A DNA stretch of 64,000 bases from Chitinophaga pinensis DSM 2588 (GCF_000024005.1 NC_013132.1:1302001-1366000); one strand, 5' to 3'. Counted from the stretch's first letter, positions 52,552-61,147 are shown. Made by a program: numbers and translations. The notes: generated by a model not told the origin, from the sequence alone.

Positions 52552-53214
52552 TTATTTGGCAGCAGTGATTCTGAATTCAAGATTTACCGCTGAGTTGATC
52601 AGTTTGTCCTGCATGGATTTATCAGCTCTGTAGGTCATTCCCCACAGCGTTCTGTCGATATTGAAATTGGCCATTGCTGTGATAGTGCCATTTTCAAACC
52701 TGATAATAGCAGGGAAGGAGATATTCTTAGTGATATTCTTGATCGTCAGATTACCCTGTACCGTATAATTTGCGTTCTTCATCAATACCTCATTACCCAC
52801 AGAAGGCGTAAAGTCGCTGACATTGGTGATCTCAAACGTAGCTACCGGGAAATTTACCACATCGAAGAACAGCGGGCCTTTTAACTCATCTTCCAGTTTA
52901 CGTTTCAGAGAAGTATCTGATTTGGACAGGTCGATATTTTCCAGGGAGTTCATACGGATAATGATGTTACCACCGGTGATGGCCGTGTCTTTTACCAATA
53001 ACTTTCCTTCCTGCAGTGTAAACCGGCCGGTATGTTTGCCGGTAGGCTTGGTGCCTATCCAGCGTAATTCGCTGTTAGCGGTGTCAACCAGGTATGGGCT
53101 TCCTTTACCCTCTTTTACCGGGTGAGCCTCTGTAATGGTCGCCTTGTCAGCTTTCGGCGCCTGTTCACAGGCAGCCAGCAAGGTGATCAGCATGATAGAA
53201 AGTATATATTTCAT
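52552..53214 (-). CDS. YceI family lipoprotein
   Basis: About 220 residues from the ATG at 53214, giving a lipoprotein signal peptide (L-L-A-A-C, C16). The YceI/lipocalin-like domain is seen in S-E-L-R-W-I-G-T-K-P-T-G-K-H-T-G, F-F-D-V-V-N-F-P-V-A-T-F-E-I and F-N-I-D-R-T-L-W-G-M-T-Y-R. Proteins of this family bind isoprenoid-type lipids in the periplasm or outer membrane. It follows the PaaN-type gene on the same strand with 15 bases between, so the two are co-transcribed. Confidence 0.92.
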   Translation of the reverse strand: MKYILSIMLITLLAACEQAPKADKATITEAHPVKEGKGSPYLVDTANSELRWIGTKPTGKHTGRFTLQEGKLLVKDTAITGGNIIIRMNSLENIDLSKSDTSLKRKLEDELKGPLFFDVVNFPVATFEITNVSDFTPSVGNEVLMKNANYTVQGNLTIKNITKNISFPAIIRFENGTITAMANFNIDRTLWGMTYRADKSMQDKLINSAVNLEFRITAAK

Positions 53215-53229
53215 AAACAAATTATTCCG

Positions 53230-54888
53230 TCAGCTTCCGGCCACTTCCCGGTTTCCTACCCATACGAACCGGCGCAGGATGAATTCCGGATTAGTGAAAC
53301 TGGCATTTCCGGCAGGGTTTCCACCTGTCACATGAAAATCTGAAAATGCCGCATGTTGATTTACCCAGATGAATCCGGTAAAGTTAAAGGATACCGGTGT
53401 AAATACCCCATTCATCTCTTCGGTGATCTTTTCTTTCATCTCGGGACTGGTGGTATAGGCCGCGCAGGTGATCGCACCATGTTGTTGCGCCATTTGCCGG
53501 GCCAGCTGTATGGATTCATGGGTATCCTTTGTTTTAATCAGCAACAAAACCGGGCCAAATAATTCCTGCTCGAAGATATGTTTATCATTGCTGCTGACTT
53601 CCAGGATGGATGGCGTACAACCACGGGCATGGGTAAACTCTTCATTGATTAAAGGTTGTCCTTCAAGGATGACTTTTGCGCCCAGTTTGCCTGCATTATG
53701 TGCCCTTTCCAGGGTATTTTCGTTCTGCAGGGCGCCCAGTGTACCCGCTCCCATTTTAGGATTGTTGACGAGGCTTACAACCGCATCCTTAAATTTCTGT
53801 ACTACTTCATCAAAGGAAAGTCTGCCATTGCTGGTCGTGATTCCTTCAGCAGGAATAAAGAAATTCTGCGGAGCAGTACACATCTGTCCTGAGTATAATG
53901 ACACTGAGAAAGCCAGGTTCTGCATCACCGCATCGATATCTGCCACGCTGTCGATAATAACAGAGTTGACGCCTGCTTTTTCAGTGAATACGGTCTTGTT
54001 TTTCAATGCCTCCACATAGTTACCAAAGGCACTGCCGCCGGTATAGTCAATCAGCTGAATACCCGGATGCTCGCACAGGGTTTTGGTAATAAGCGCTGTT
54101 GACGTATCCGCTGCCAGCTGACAAAGGGCAGGGCTGAAGCCTTTTTCCTGTAATACCTGCTGAATTGCAGCTACTACGATGGCAATTGGCAGAATGGCTT
54201 TCGGGTGTGGTTTCACAATCACCGGATTGCCGGTTACAAGGTCGGCATAAATGCCTGGCAATGAGTTCCATACCGGGAAGGTGGAGCAGCCTATCACCAG
54301 ACCGACTCCTTTCGGAATGGCCCGGAAATTCTTTTTCAGTTGAAGGGATGTTTTACCCATTGGTTTTTCCCACATCAGAGATGCCGGGTAGCGGTTGCCT
54401 TCATGATAGCCCATGGCAATTGCTTCAAGTGCCCTGTCATTGGCATGCGGACCAGAAGCCTGGAAGCTCATCATAAAGCTTTGTCCGGTCGTATGCATAG
54501 TGGCGTAGGCAATGTCGAAGAAGCGTTCTTTTACTGCTTCCAGTGTTTCCACAAGGATGTCAGCACGTACGTCTACAGTGGTATTACGCCATTGCGGCGC
54601 TGCAGCGATAGCACGGTGTACCAGTTCGTCGGGAGAGAAGATCGGGTAGGTAATGCCCAGTGCCTCCTGGGTATAAGGAGACACTTCTTCTCCTGCCCAG
54701 GAAGTTTCTCCTGTTTGCAGCAATTGCTTAAAGGGTTGCTGCAGCAGTGCTTTATAGCGGTTTTCGCCCTGCTCTGCTGCATTTTCACCATAGGCTTTGG
54801 GGTGTTCCGGGTACTGTGAATAAAAAGCCCTTTCATGATTCGCCTTTACGGCGTTCTCAATTGTGTTTTGGTGTTTGATGTTAAACAT
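53230..54888 (-). CDS. paaN: PaaN-type aldehyde dehydrogenase
   Basis: A 552-residue aldehyde dehydrogenase matching phenylacetic acid degradation protein PaaN over its whole length (family about 550). Family-specific text includes E-H-P-K-A-Y-G-E-N-A at the start, H-T-T-G-Q-S-F-M-M-S-F-Q-A-S-G-P-H and V-I-G-C-S-T-F-P-V-W-N-S-L-P. The catalytic cysteine lies in L-Y-S-G-Q-M-C-T-A-P-Q-N. In phenylacetate pathways PaaN/PaaZ-like enzymes oxidise the ring-opened semialdehyde; no paaA-K genes are here, so the substrate is left open. Followed by the YceI gene. Confidence 0.87.
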   Translation of the reverse strand: MFNIKHQNTIENAVKANHERAFYSQYPEHPKAYGENAAEQGENRYKALLQQPFKQLLQTGETSWAGEEVSPYTQEALGITYPIFSPDELVHRAIAAAPQWRNTTVDVRADILVETLEAVKERFFDIAYATMHTTGQSFMMSFQASGPHANDRALEAIAMGYHEGNRYPASLMWEKPMGKTSLQLKKNFRAIPKGVGLVIGCSTFPVWNSLPGIYADLVTGNPVIVKPHPKAILPIAIVVAAIQQVLQEKGFSPALCQLAADTSTALITKTLCEHPGIQLIDYTGGSAFGNYVEALKNKTVFTEKAGVNSVIIDSVADIDAVMQNLAFSVSLYSGQMCTAPQNFFIPAEGITTSNGRLSFDEVVQKFKDAVVSLVNNPKMGAGTLGALQNENTLERAHNAGKLGAKVILEGQPLINEEFTHARGCTPSILEVSSNDKHIFEQELFGPVLLLIKTKDTHESIQLARQMAQQHGAITCAAYTTSPEMKEKITEEMNGVFTPVSFNFTGFIWVNQHAAFSDFHVTGGNPAGNASFTNPEFILRRFVWVGNREVAGS

Positions 54889-54930
54889 ATGTGGAATTTG
54901 AGAATTGATTACCTGATTGGCTCAATCACC

Positions 54931-56010
54931 TCACCTCACCATCGTAAACTTGTTGTCGTTGTAATATTCATCCGCTCTTAACTTCAGTGGGTGATTACGC
55001 TGATATTGTAAAAAAGCATCGTATTCTGCCTTGTGCATGTTTGTCCAGGCTCTGTATGCCGGCTGATTGGCAACAGGACCAAACATCCACTGGTTATACG
55101 CTTCAAACATTCCCTGTTTCAGCAGGGAGCGCTGATAGTCAAAAAGTGCATATGGAAAACGCAGACCGGAAAAACTGTACCAGTCAAGCAGGAAGCGGGT
55201 ACGCAGCATAATGAGCGTTTCAGGATCTATGCCTGCCATTACAACACTGATCTGTTTCCCCATGGATGCTTTGAATGCAACGGCAAAATCAGCGACTGCT
55301 TTCTTCCTGTTTTTATTTTCGTTTTCGTCTTCAATCGCTTTGTTCAGCTGTGCCGGATCGTTGTATAAAGATTTGTAGGCATCCAGCAACAGGTTTCTGA
55401 CTTCGGCAGTACGTGCAGTATAACTTTCCAGGTTGACGAATATTTCCCCGTAGATGATTACCCACACGGGATTATTCATATACACATATGCTTTAATGGC
55501 ATTGTAATAGTTGCTGGAGAAGTTCGGTGCTTTCTCGATACCTTTCAGATAGCTTCCCATGCCGCCTTCAAATACTTTGAGGAACATGAGCAACTGTCCG
55601 TTATCGTTATACAGTTCTCCGCTTTCCGGAAATTTACGCAATGCTTTTTCATACAGCTTCTGTGCTGTTTTCCATTCCTGGCGGGACTGATAGATGTTAC
55701 CAGCGATCTGGAAGGTCTGCTCGTCTGCTTCTTTTTTGTTGAGTATGGGCTCAATGATATTTTTAGCTTTACTCATATCTCCCTGGAGGTAATATGCAAA
55801 GCCGAGCTGTTTTTTGAAGTCTATATTATCAGGTTCCTGTTGCAGTGCCTGGTTTAATACCAGGATAGCATTGGAATAATCACCATCACGTATAAAACCT
55901 GTCGCTGTTGTATATAATTCCCTGGCATCCTGTGCGGAAGCAGTTATTACAGAAGAAAATAATATAGCGGTAAATAAACCTGCTCTTAATAATGAAGCCC
56001 TCATATTCAT
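54931..56010 (-). CDS. Exported TPR protein
   Basis: About 359 residues from the ATG at 56010 (M-N-M-R-A-S-L-L), or two codons later. Signal peptide with core L-F-T-A-I-L-F-S-S-V-I-T-A-S-A-Q. TPR repeats follow: A-I-L-V-L-N-Q-A-L-Q-Q-E-P-D-N-I-D-F-K-K-Q-L-G-F-A-Y-Y, W-K-T-A-Q-K-L-Y-E-K-A-L-R-K-F-P and others up to about residue 180; the rest is unfamiliar. Possibly a scaffold for a periplasmic or outer-membrane complex. It starts about 115 bases after the DUF1015 terminator. Confidence 0.82.
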   Translation of the reverse strand: MNMRASLLRAGLFTAILFSSVITASAQDARELYTTATGFIRDGDYSNAILVLNQALQQEPDNIDFKKQLGFAYYLQGDMSKAKNIIEPILNKKEADEQTFQIAGNIYQSRQEWKTAQKLYEKALRKFPESGELYNDNGQLLMFLKVFEGGMGSYLKGIEKAPNFSSNYYNAIKAYVYMNNPVWVIIYGEIFVNLESYTARTAEVRNLLLDAYKSLYNDPAQLNKAIEDENENKNRKKAVADFAVAFKASMGKQISVVMAGIDPETLIMLRTRFLLDWYSFSGLRFPYALFDYQRSLLKQGMFEAYNQWMFGPVANQPAYRAWTNMHKAEYDAFLQYQRNHPLKLRADEYYNDNKFTMVR

Positions 56011-56126
56011 GCCGATCAGACGTTTGCTGTAAAAATAAAGAAAAAATGTGCCAAACATTCAGTCCGGCAGACCGAATGCCTATTTCGGCGCTGTTTCCTG
56101 TGTATTAACACTATCTGTAAAAACAA

Positions 56127-56149
56127 ACGCCCGCTGTTAGAGCGGGCGT
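56127..56149 (-). terminator. Terminator after the DUF1015 gene
   Basis: ACGCCCGCT and AGCGGGCGT form a perfect 9-bp stem with a 5-base loop, followed on minus by TTTGTTTTTAC. Confidence 0.87.
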
Positions 56150-56170
56150 CTGAATAATATGATGCAATGA

Positions 56171-57412
56171 TTAAATCATCTGAGAGATAAGGCCATCGCG
56201 CAGCTTTGGTTCAAACCAGGTGCTTTTCGGAGGCATTACATTACCGCTGTCAGCGATGTCAAACAGTTGCTGGATAGTTACCGGATACAGGGCAAATGCT
56301 ACTTTCATTTCACCGCTGTCCACTCTTTTTACCAGTTCCTGTAATCCGCGGATACCACCTACGAAATCAATACGTTTGTCGGTACGTTGATCTTTGATGC
56401 CCAGTATTTTATCCAGTACGTTGTTGGACAGGATCGTCACATCCAGGATACCGATCGGATCTGTGGTGTAGGTACCTTCTTTGGCAACGAGACGGTACCA
56501 GGTTCCTTCCAGGTACATGCTGAATTCATGCAGCATGGATGGCTGTTGTGGCAGGTGACCGATAGATTCTACGGTGAAATCGTATTCCAGACGGGAAAGC
56601 AGGGCTTCTTTGGTCAGACCGTTCAGGTCTTTTACCAGGCGGTTGTAATCCAGGATTACCAGCTGGCTGGCAGGGAAGATCGTCGTCAGGAAGAAATTAG
56701 CCGGATCGTCGGTACCGATCATTTGTTTTTCTTCAAATTCTTTCTGTACCAGTGATGCGGATGCCGCGCGGTGGTGACCGTCGGCGATATAAGTGTGCGG
56801 CACTTTGCTGGAAAACAGGGAAGTAATATCGTTTACAGCGCCTTCTTCATTTACTACCCATACGGTATGCTGAATACCGTCAGCAGCAGTGAAGTCGTAA
56901 GCAGGTGCATTTGCATGGATCCAATGATCGATCAGGGAGTTTACTTCCGGAACGTCGTTGTATGCCAGAAATACGTTGCCTGTTTGTGCGCGGGTTGTTT
57001 TGATATTGTTGATACGGTCCTGTTCTTTGTCAGGACGGGTAAATTCGTGCTTTTTAATAATACCCATGTTGTAATCAGATACAGAAGAAGCACACACCAG
57101 ACCTGTCTGGGTGCGGCCGTTCATGATCAGACGGTAGATGTAGTAGCAAGGGGTATTGTCCTGGAACAGGGTTCCTTCTTTGATAAATTTCTGCAGGTTT
57201 TCAGCAGCTTTATCATATACAGACTGACTGTACACATCGGTACCTTCCGGAAGGTCAATTTCCGATTTGGAAACATGGTAAAACGAGTACTGGTTACCGG
57301 CAGCTTCTGCTTTTGCCTCTGCTGCGCTGAGCACATCGTAAGGGCGGGCAGCAACTTTTTCTGCAAGTTCCGGAGTAGGTCTTAATCCTCTGAAGGGTCT
57401 GATGATTGCCAT
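56171..57412 (-). CDS. DUF1015 family protein
   Basis: A 413-residue cytoplasmic protein of DUF1015. Typical text is I-I-R-P-F-R-G-L-R-P at the start, A-A-R-P-Y-D-V-L-S, D-G-H-H-R-A-A-S-A-S-L near residue 217 and the late G-G-I-R-G-L-Q-E-L-V. DUF1015 genes in this phylum usually sit with serC and serA, suggesting a role linked to serine synthesis or to the phosphoserine path; the biochemical function is unconfirmed. Here serC is upstream on the same strand but a terminator and heptamer repeats lie between, and serA is not seen. Confidence 0.9.
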   Translation of the reverse strand: MAIIRPFRGLRPTPELAEKVAARPYDVLSAAEAKAEAAGNQYSFYHVSKSEIDLPEGTDVYSQSVYDKAAENLQKFIKEGTLFQDNTPCYYIYRLIMNGRTQTGLVCASSVSDYNMGIIKKHEFTRPDKEQDRINNIKTTRAQTGNVFLAYNDVPEVNSLIDHWIHANAPAYDFTAADGIQHTVWVVNEEGAVNDITSLFSSKVPHTYIADGHHRAASASLVQKEFEEKQMIGTDDPANFFLTTIFPASQLVILDYNRLVKDLNGLTKEALLSRLEYDFTVESIGHLPQQPSMLHEFSMYLEGTWYRLVAKEGTYTTDPIGILDVTILSNNVLDKILGIKDQRTDKRIDFVGGIRGLQELVKRVDSGEMKVAFALYPVTIQQLFDIADSGNVMPPKSTWFEPKLRDGLISQMI

Positions 57413-57432
57413 GATAATAGATTGTTAGGCCG

Positions 57433-57440
57433 CAAAAGTA
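57433..57440 (-). promoter_or_regulatory. -7 box TACTTTTG for the DUF1015 gene
   Basis: On minus, TACTTTTG fits TAnnTTTG, 20 bases before the ATG at 57412. It means DUF1015 can be transcribed independently of serC. Confidence 0.6.
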
Positions 57441-57472
57441 AATAATTAATTTTTCCCGTCTAAGTGATAGTC

Positions 57473-57521
57473 AATTAAGAATTAAGAATTAGGAATTAGG
57501 AATTAGGAATTAGGAATTAGT
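57473..57521 (+). repeat. AATTAGG heptamer array
   Basis: Seven tandem heptamers: AATTAAG twice, AATTAGG four times and AATTAGT. It lies between the DUF1015 promoter and the serC terminator. Heptameric tandem repeats of this kind are frequent between bacterial genes; the same unit appears in the opposite orientation at 57677-57704. Confidence 0.92.
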
Positions 57522-57584
57522 ATAGCAAATAGTTGAATACTCAATTAATGTGACATTTTTAAAATGGGGTTTAGTATAAATAAA

Positions 57585-57613
57585 AATGGCGCCTCAGTTA
57601 TTGAAGCGCCATT
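57585..57613 (-). terminator. Terminator after serC
   Basis: AATGGCGC and GCGCCATT form an 8-bp stem with a 13-base loop. On the minus strand TTTTTATTTA follows. Confidence 0.8.
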
Positions 57614-57676
57614 CTATTTATTTGACTTGAATAATATTTAGAATATTATCTGTGTGACAGTCTAATCAAAACAATT

Positions 57677-57712
57677 CCTAATTCGTAATTCCTAATTCCT
57701 AATTGAATTAGG
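57677..57712 (-). repeat. CCTAATT heptamer array (inverted relative to the first)
   Basis: CCTAATT, CGTAATT, CCTAATT, CCTAATT in tandem at 57677-57704, then one AATTAGG in the other orientation that overlaps the serC stop codon. Together with 57473-57521 it flanks the terminator with long complementary arms. Confidence 0.88.
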
Positions 57713-58778
57713 CTTTCTTCAGGCTGAAATACTTCATGGCCTCTACCAGTACTTCCACACTTTCATATGGCAGCGCATTGTAAAGCGAAGCTCTGAAGCC
57801 ACCTACGAGACGGTGCCCTTTAATACCTACGATATCTTCTTTCTTGCAGAATTTGAGGAATTCTTCTTCCAGCTCAGGTTTGTCCATGATGAACGATACA
57901 TTCATACGGCTCCTGTCTTCCTTCTGAGCGGTACCACGGAACAACGGGTTCTGATCGATCTCGTTGTACAGCAGACCTGCTTTTTTCTCATTTTCTATTT
58001 CCATAGCAGCAGCGCCTCCCTGTTCTTTCAACCAGCGGAGTGTGAGCATGGAAATATAGATAGCAAATACGGGAGGGGTGTTCAACATGGAACCGTTCTC
58101 AATATGATTACGGTAATCGAGGATCGTTGGGATCTTACGTGTTACTTTACCCAATGCGCTTTTGCGGACAATTACGAGTGTAGTGCCTGCTGCTCCCATG
58201 TTTTTCTGGGCGCCCGCGTAAATGAGCGTGAATTTGTTGAAATCCAGTGAACGGCTGAGTATATCACTACTCATGTCAGCGATCAACGGAACATCTGTCT
58301 CCGGCATCTTTTGCCACTGCGTACCATAAATGGTATTGTTAGTGGTAATGTGCAGGTAGGTAGATTTTGGGGAGACGCTGAACTGTTTAGGAATGTGGTT
58401 ATAGTTGCTGTCTTTTGAACTGCCAGCTACGTCCACGAAACCGTACTGTTTCGCTTCTTTTATTGCCTTATTGCTCCAAACACCGGTATCAATATAAGAT
58501 GCCGTGCCGTCGTTTTCGAGGAGGTTCAACGGTATCTGCATGAATTGCGTTGTCGCACCTCCATGAAGATAGAGAACTTCGAAATCGTCTTCGAGTTGCA
58601 TCAACTCTTTAACAAGATCCCGTGCTTCGTCCAATACAGCTTGAAACAATGGTGTTCTATGCCCTATTTCCAAAATAGACATTCCTGAACCTTCAAAGTC
58701 AATCAAAGCTTTACTGGCCTTGTACAGCACCTCATTCGGCAATATGGAAGGCCCTGCGTTAAAATTGTGCACCTTCAT
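57708..58778 (-). CDS. serC: Phosphoserine aminotransferase
   Basis: A 356-residue PLP enzyme from the ATG at 58778 (M-K-V-H-N-F-N-A-G-P-S-I-L-P), the family N-terminus; a longer frame adds 29 unrelated codons. It converts 3-phosphohydroxypyruvate and glutamate to phosphoserine and 2-oxoglutarate in serine synthesis, and also acts in pyridoxal phosphate synthesis. The PLP lysine is K192 in Y-A-G-A-Q-K-N-M-G, with H-G-G-A-T-T-Q-F and I-A-D-M-S-S-D upstream. serA is not found nearby. A -7 box lies about 135 bases upstream. Confidence 0.96.
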   Translation of the reverse strand: MKVHNFNAGPSILPNEVLYKASKALIDFEGSGMSILEIGHRTPLFQAVLDEARDLVKELMQLEDDFEVLYLHGGATTQFMQIPLNLLENDGTASYIDTGVWSNKAIKEAKQYGFVDVAGSSKDSNYNHIPKQFSVSPKSTYLHITTNNTIYGTQWQKMPETDVPLIADMSSDILSRSLDFNKFTLIYAGAQKNMGAAGTTLVIVRKSALGKVTRKIPTILDYRNHIENGSMLNTPPVFAIYISMLTLRWLKEQGGAAAMEIENEKKAGLLYNEIDQNPLFRGTAQKEDRSRMNVSFIMDKPELEEEFLKFCKKEDIVGIKGHRLVGGFRASLYNALPYESVEVLVEAMKYFSLKKA

Positions 58779-58911
58779 AGGTCGTTCTAAGTTAAATAAA
58801 TTGTTTGCTTGTTCCACTTTGTTTGGTTTTGTCAGAGGAATGGAAAAAAAAGTATGGCATTTCACATTGATGCTGAACGCGTGTAGGATAAGGCTAAAAA
58901 GATAGTACTAA

Positions 58912-58919
58912 CAAAGATA
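58912..58919 (-). promoter_or_regulatory. Possible -7 box TATCTTTG for serC
   Basis: On minus, TATCTTTG fits the consensus and would give serC a leader of about 125 bases. No clear -33 element. Confidence 0.45.
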
Positions 58920-58960
58920 ATTTATATTTTTTTAAAATCGAAATTAATTGGAAGCCTGTT

Positions 58961-59902
58961 TCAGGCTTCCTGCCGGCCTATCATGCGCTCAGGTGTGGGA
59001 TGAACGGGATCTTGTGTACGGCTACCTTTTTTGAGGTTATTCAGCACCGGCATTCCTGCATTAATCCAGGCGGTATACCAGTAGTTGGCTGTAGCTGAGA
59101 TTGCGGCGCTCATTCTACGTTCTATCATGTCTCCTAATGCGCCATGATAGGCTTTCGCGTAGGCTGTTGCGTAATTTCGTATCAGTTTCCCGTTGCGTTT
59201 TTCATACGCAAATTTCCTGCCGGAAGGGAATCTGTCACTTACTAATTTTTCCTGCTGTAACACCGTATCCGCAGCTGCAGCGCTTTCCAGCACTATCTGC
59301 CAGGTGTATGCATTAATATCTTTTATATAGTATGCCTTCGCAGAGAGGTATTGAAAGGTCTTATCAGCCATCAATTCGGGGATGCGGGATTCCCACAGTC
59401 CGTGTATTCCCTGCTGCCCTGTGCGTTGTCCGTTGTGATTTGAACAGGCATGTAACGGTACATGGGCATCGCCTGCATAGTGGCCGATGTCAGCGCTTAG
59501 CCGCATGATCCTGTCAGGATCCTTGTCTTTAAATGCCTGTGTCAAACGGGAGAGCATTTGTGTAAGATACCAGGGTAAAATGCCATATGTCTGCAATGTA
59601 TCCGCAGTATATTTTAACAGTGCTTCCTCCCAGGATCTTGGTAGCGCGGCAAATGGCGCCTGGCCGTAATGATCTATGTCGATGTAATGCCGTGGCCCTT
59701 CTTCCGGGATGATATATCTTCTTTTATCTGCATCTGTCGCGTGTGTGGAGAGGTATTCAATATTAGGTTTATAGAATACCAGCATCTCCGGAGGCAGAGA
59801 AAATACTGCCAGGCGGTTAATGCGCTGATGAGCGAAGAAGCCCCATCCGTAAACAGGAATAGTAATCACGTGCAGGCAGAACGCCAGAAAGATATGGTGC
59901 AT
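58961..59902 (-). CDS. Exported zinc phospholipase C / S1-P1 nuclease-like protein
   Basis: A 313-residue protein with a short signal peptide that ends just before W20 in V-Y-G-W-G-F-F-A-H-Q. In this fold the mature N-terminal tryptophan and the following histidine (H24) bind the zinc cluster. Other likely ligands are in R-H-Y-I-D-I-D-H-Y, D-I-G-H-Y-A-G-D-A-H-V-P-L-H-A-C and H-G-L-W-E-S. That set suits either phospholipase C or the S1/P1 nuclease family; the G-D-A-H-x-P-L-H core is shared. It may hydrolyse phospholipid or nucleic acid outside the inner membrane. Confidence 0.82.
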   Translation of the reverse strand: MHHIFLAFCLHVITIPVYGWGFFAHQRINRLAVFSLPPEMLVFYKPNIEYLSTHATDADKRRYIIPEEGPRHYIDIDHYGQAPFAALPRSWEEALLKYTADTLQTYGILPWYLTQMLSRLTQAFKDKDPDRIMRLSADIGHYAGDAHVPLHACSNHNGQRTGQQGIHGLWESRIPELMADKTFQYLSAKAYYIKDINAYTWQIVLESAAAADTVLQQEKLVSDRFPSGRKFAYEKRNGKLIRNYATAYAKAYHGALGDMIERRMSAAISATANYWYTAWINAGMPVLNNLKKGSRTQDPVHPTPERMIGRQEA

Positions 59903-60002
59903 AAGCTTGGTTGGTTAACAGACAATTGTAATATTAAGATAAATAATCAGTTCGTGGAGCGGGAAAGAAACAGTAATAGTAAGGGATTGATAAGGCTTGG
60001 AT

Positions 60003-60062
60003 ATTAGTTATCCTTCGTTCATCCTTCGTTCATGAACGAAGGATGAACGAAGGATAACTAAT
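60003..60062. repeat. 60-bp perfect palindrome made of four 11-mers
   Basis: Thirty bases on each side of the centre (between 60032 and 60033) are exactly complementary, with no loop. Each arm is an outer 8-mer (ATTAGTTA) plus two tandem copies of TCCTTCGTTCA. It lies between the DUF502 gene and the zinc phospholipase-like gene, both on minus. It may be transcribed as a hairpin at the 3' end of the DUF502 mRNA, but there is no T-run. Confidence 0.97.
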
Positions 60063-60112
60063 GTCTGAACGGCATCTGACCAACGCCAGGAGTTATCTGT
60101 AAGAGGTAATCA

Positions 60113-60757
60113 TCAGCGTACCTCTTTCTTTTCATGCTTGTCGTGTACTTCGATGTTGGTCACACCACCACTTACGGCAAACTTCATCGCTTCGCCGGCA
60201 GAAATGTTGGTCAGCGGTTTCACCTTGCCGACAGGCACCATAAATACCTTACCGGTAATGGCATAAGCATGTGGTACATATACCGCAGTATATCCCTCAA
60301 GTCCAAAGTTAGACATATCAGGCTGTGTAATAAAACCCATTTCCCAAACATCTTCGCCATATATCTGCACCAGTACCGGATGATCGAACTTCTTTTTCTC
60401 ACCCACAAATGCGTCAAACACATCTTTTACAGAAGTATAGATATATTTAATAAAAGGCGTCCTTTCCAGCATGTGATCAAACAATGCAAAGATGCGGCTC
60501 ACAATAAAGGAGGAACTCAGATAACCTACTACAATCACCAGTAACAATACCAATACAAATCCGACGCCTTTATAGCGGAGGTATCTGAGCGGCGTTTCCA
60601 GCGGCAGAATTTCCTTTGGGATGATATTGTCAATAGTAACAAATACCCAGTACAGCGTCAGGGCGGTTACACCCATAGGAGCGAGTATCAGTAAACCCTG
60701 GAAGAAATACCTCAGTATGCGTGCTGCCAGAACTTTAAGACGACTTTTAGGAGACAT
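60113..60757 (-). CDS. DUF502 family membrane protein
   Basis: About 214 residues from the ATG at 60757 (M-S-P-K-S-R-L-K), which follows a good purine-rich site; the longer frame starts five codons earlier. Two hydrophobic helices near the start (Y-F-F-Q-G-L-L-I-L-A-P-M-G-V-T and V-G-F-V-L-V-L-L-L-V-I-V-V-G-Y-L) and then the soluble DUF502 part with P-F-I-K-Y-I-Y-T-S-V-K-D-V-F-D-A-F, V-Y-V-P-H-A-Y-A-I-T-G-K-V-F-M-V-P and E-A-M-K-F-A-V-S-G-G. The function of the family is unknown. Confidence 0.9.
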   Translation of the reverse strand: MSPKSRLKVLAARILRYFFQGLLILAPMGVTALTLYWVFVTIDNIIPKEILPLETPLRYLRYKGVGFVLVLLLVIVVGYLSSSFIVSRIFALFDHMLERTPFIKYIYTSVKDVFDAFVGEKKKFDHPVLVQIYGEDVWEMGFITQPDMSNFGLEGYTAVYVPHAYAITGKVFMVPVGKVKPLTNISAGEAMKFAVSGGVTNIEVHDKHEKKEVR

Positions 60758-60883
60758 ATAGTTTAAATGCAAATACGTGAACGATCCGGGAATATCCCGG
60801 ATAATGATATCTGACAGGTCAAAGTTACATCGTTTATTTTATCATCAGGGGATGTTATGACTACCTGCGCACCGTAATGATAT

Positions 60884-60903
60884 ACCTGCTATAAATAGCA
60901 GGT
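60884..60903. other. Short inverted repeat ACCTGCTAT-AA-ATAGCAGGT
   Basis: Perfect 9-bp arms around AA. It could be an operator or the end of a transcript, but it has no T-run and no gene within 100 bases on either side. Confidence 0.5.
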
Positions 60904-61117
60904 CGGTATGGTGAAGAAAGGAAACGACATCGATCATACACCGGCAGCCGAAAAAGGTAGCCTTGATATGCTCCTGAGGTAGCGCTGCCCTGAATCTTAT
61001 ATACACCAGATCAGCTCCCTGCACCCACCTGATAAGGTAAAAAAGGATTATACTGAACCCCCGGCACTTAAACAGAGACTGCTACATACAGGATAAGTAT
61101 ATTAAAATTATTTGCGT

Positions 61118-61147
61118 TGGAAACTTTTGTAGTTTAAAAAGTTTCCA
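61118..61147 (+). promoter_or_regulatory. Candidate TetR operator (11-bp inverted repeat)
   Basis: TGGAAACTTTT and AAAAGTTTCCA are exact inverted copies with an 8-base spacer. The repeat covers the -33 element and ends one base before the -7 box of the TetR/TolC/adaptor operon, as expected for self-repression by the TetR protein encoded next. Confidence 0.7.

Noticed and set aside
57473..57704. Heptamer arrays considered as a CRISPR
   Set aside because: Units are 7 bases in direct contact with no spacers, and no cas genes are in the window.
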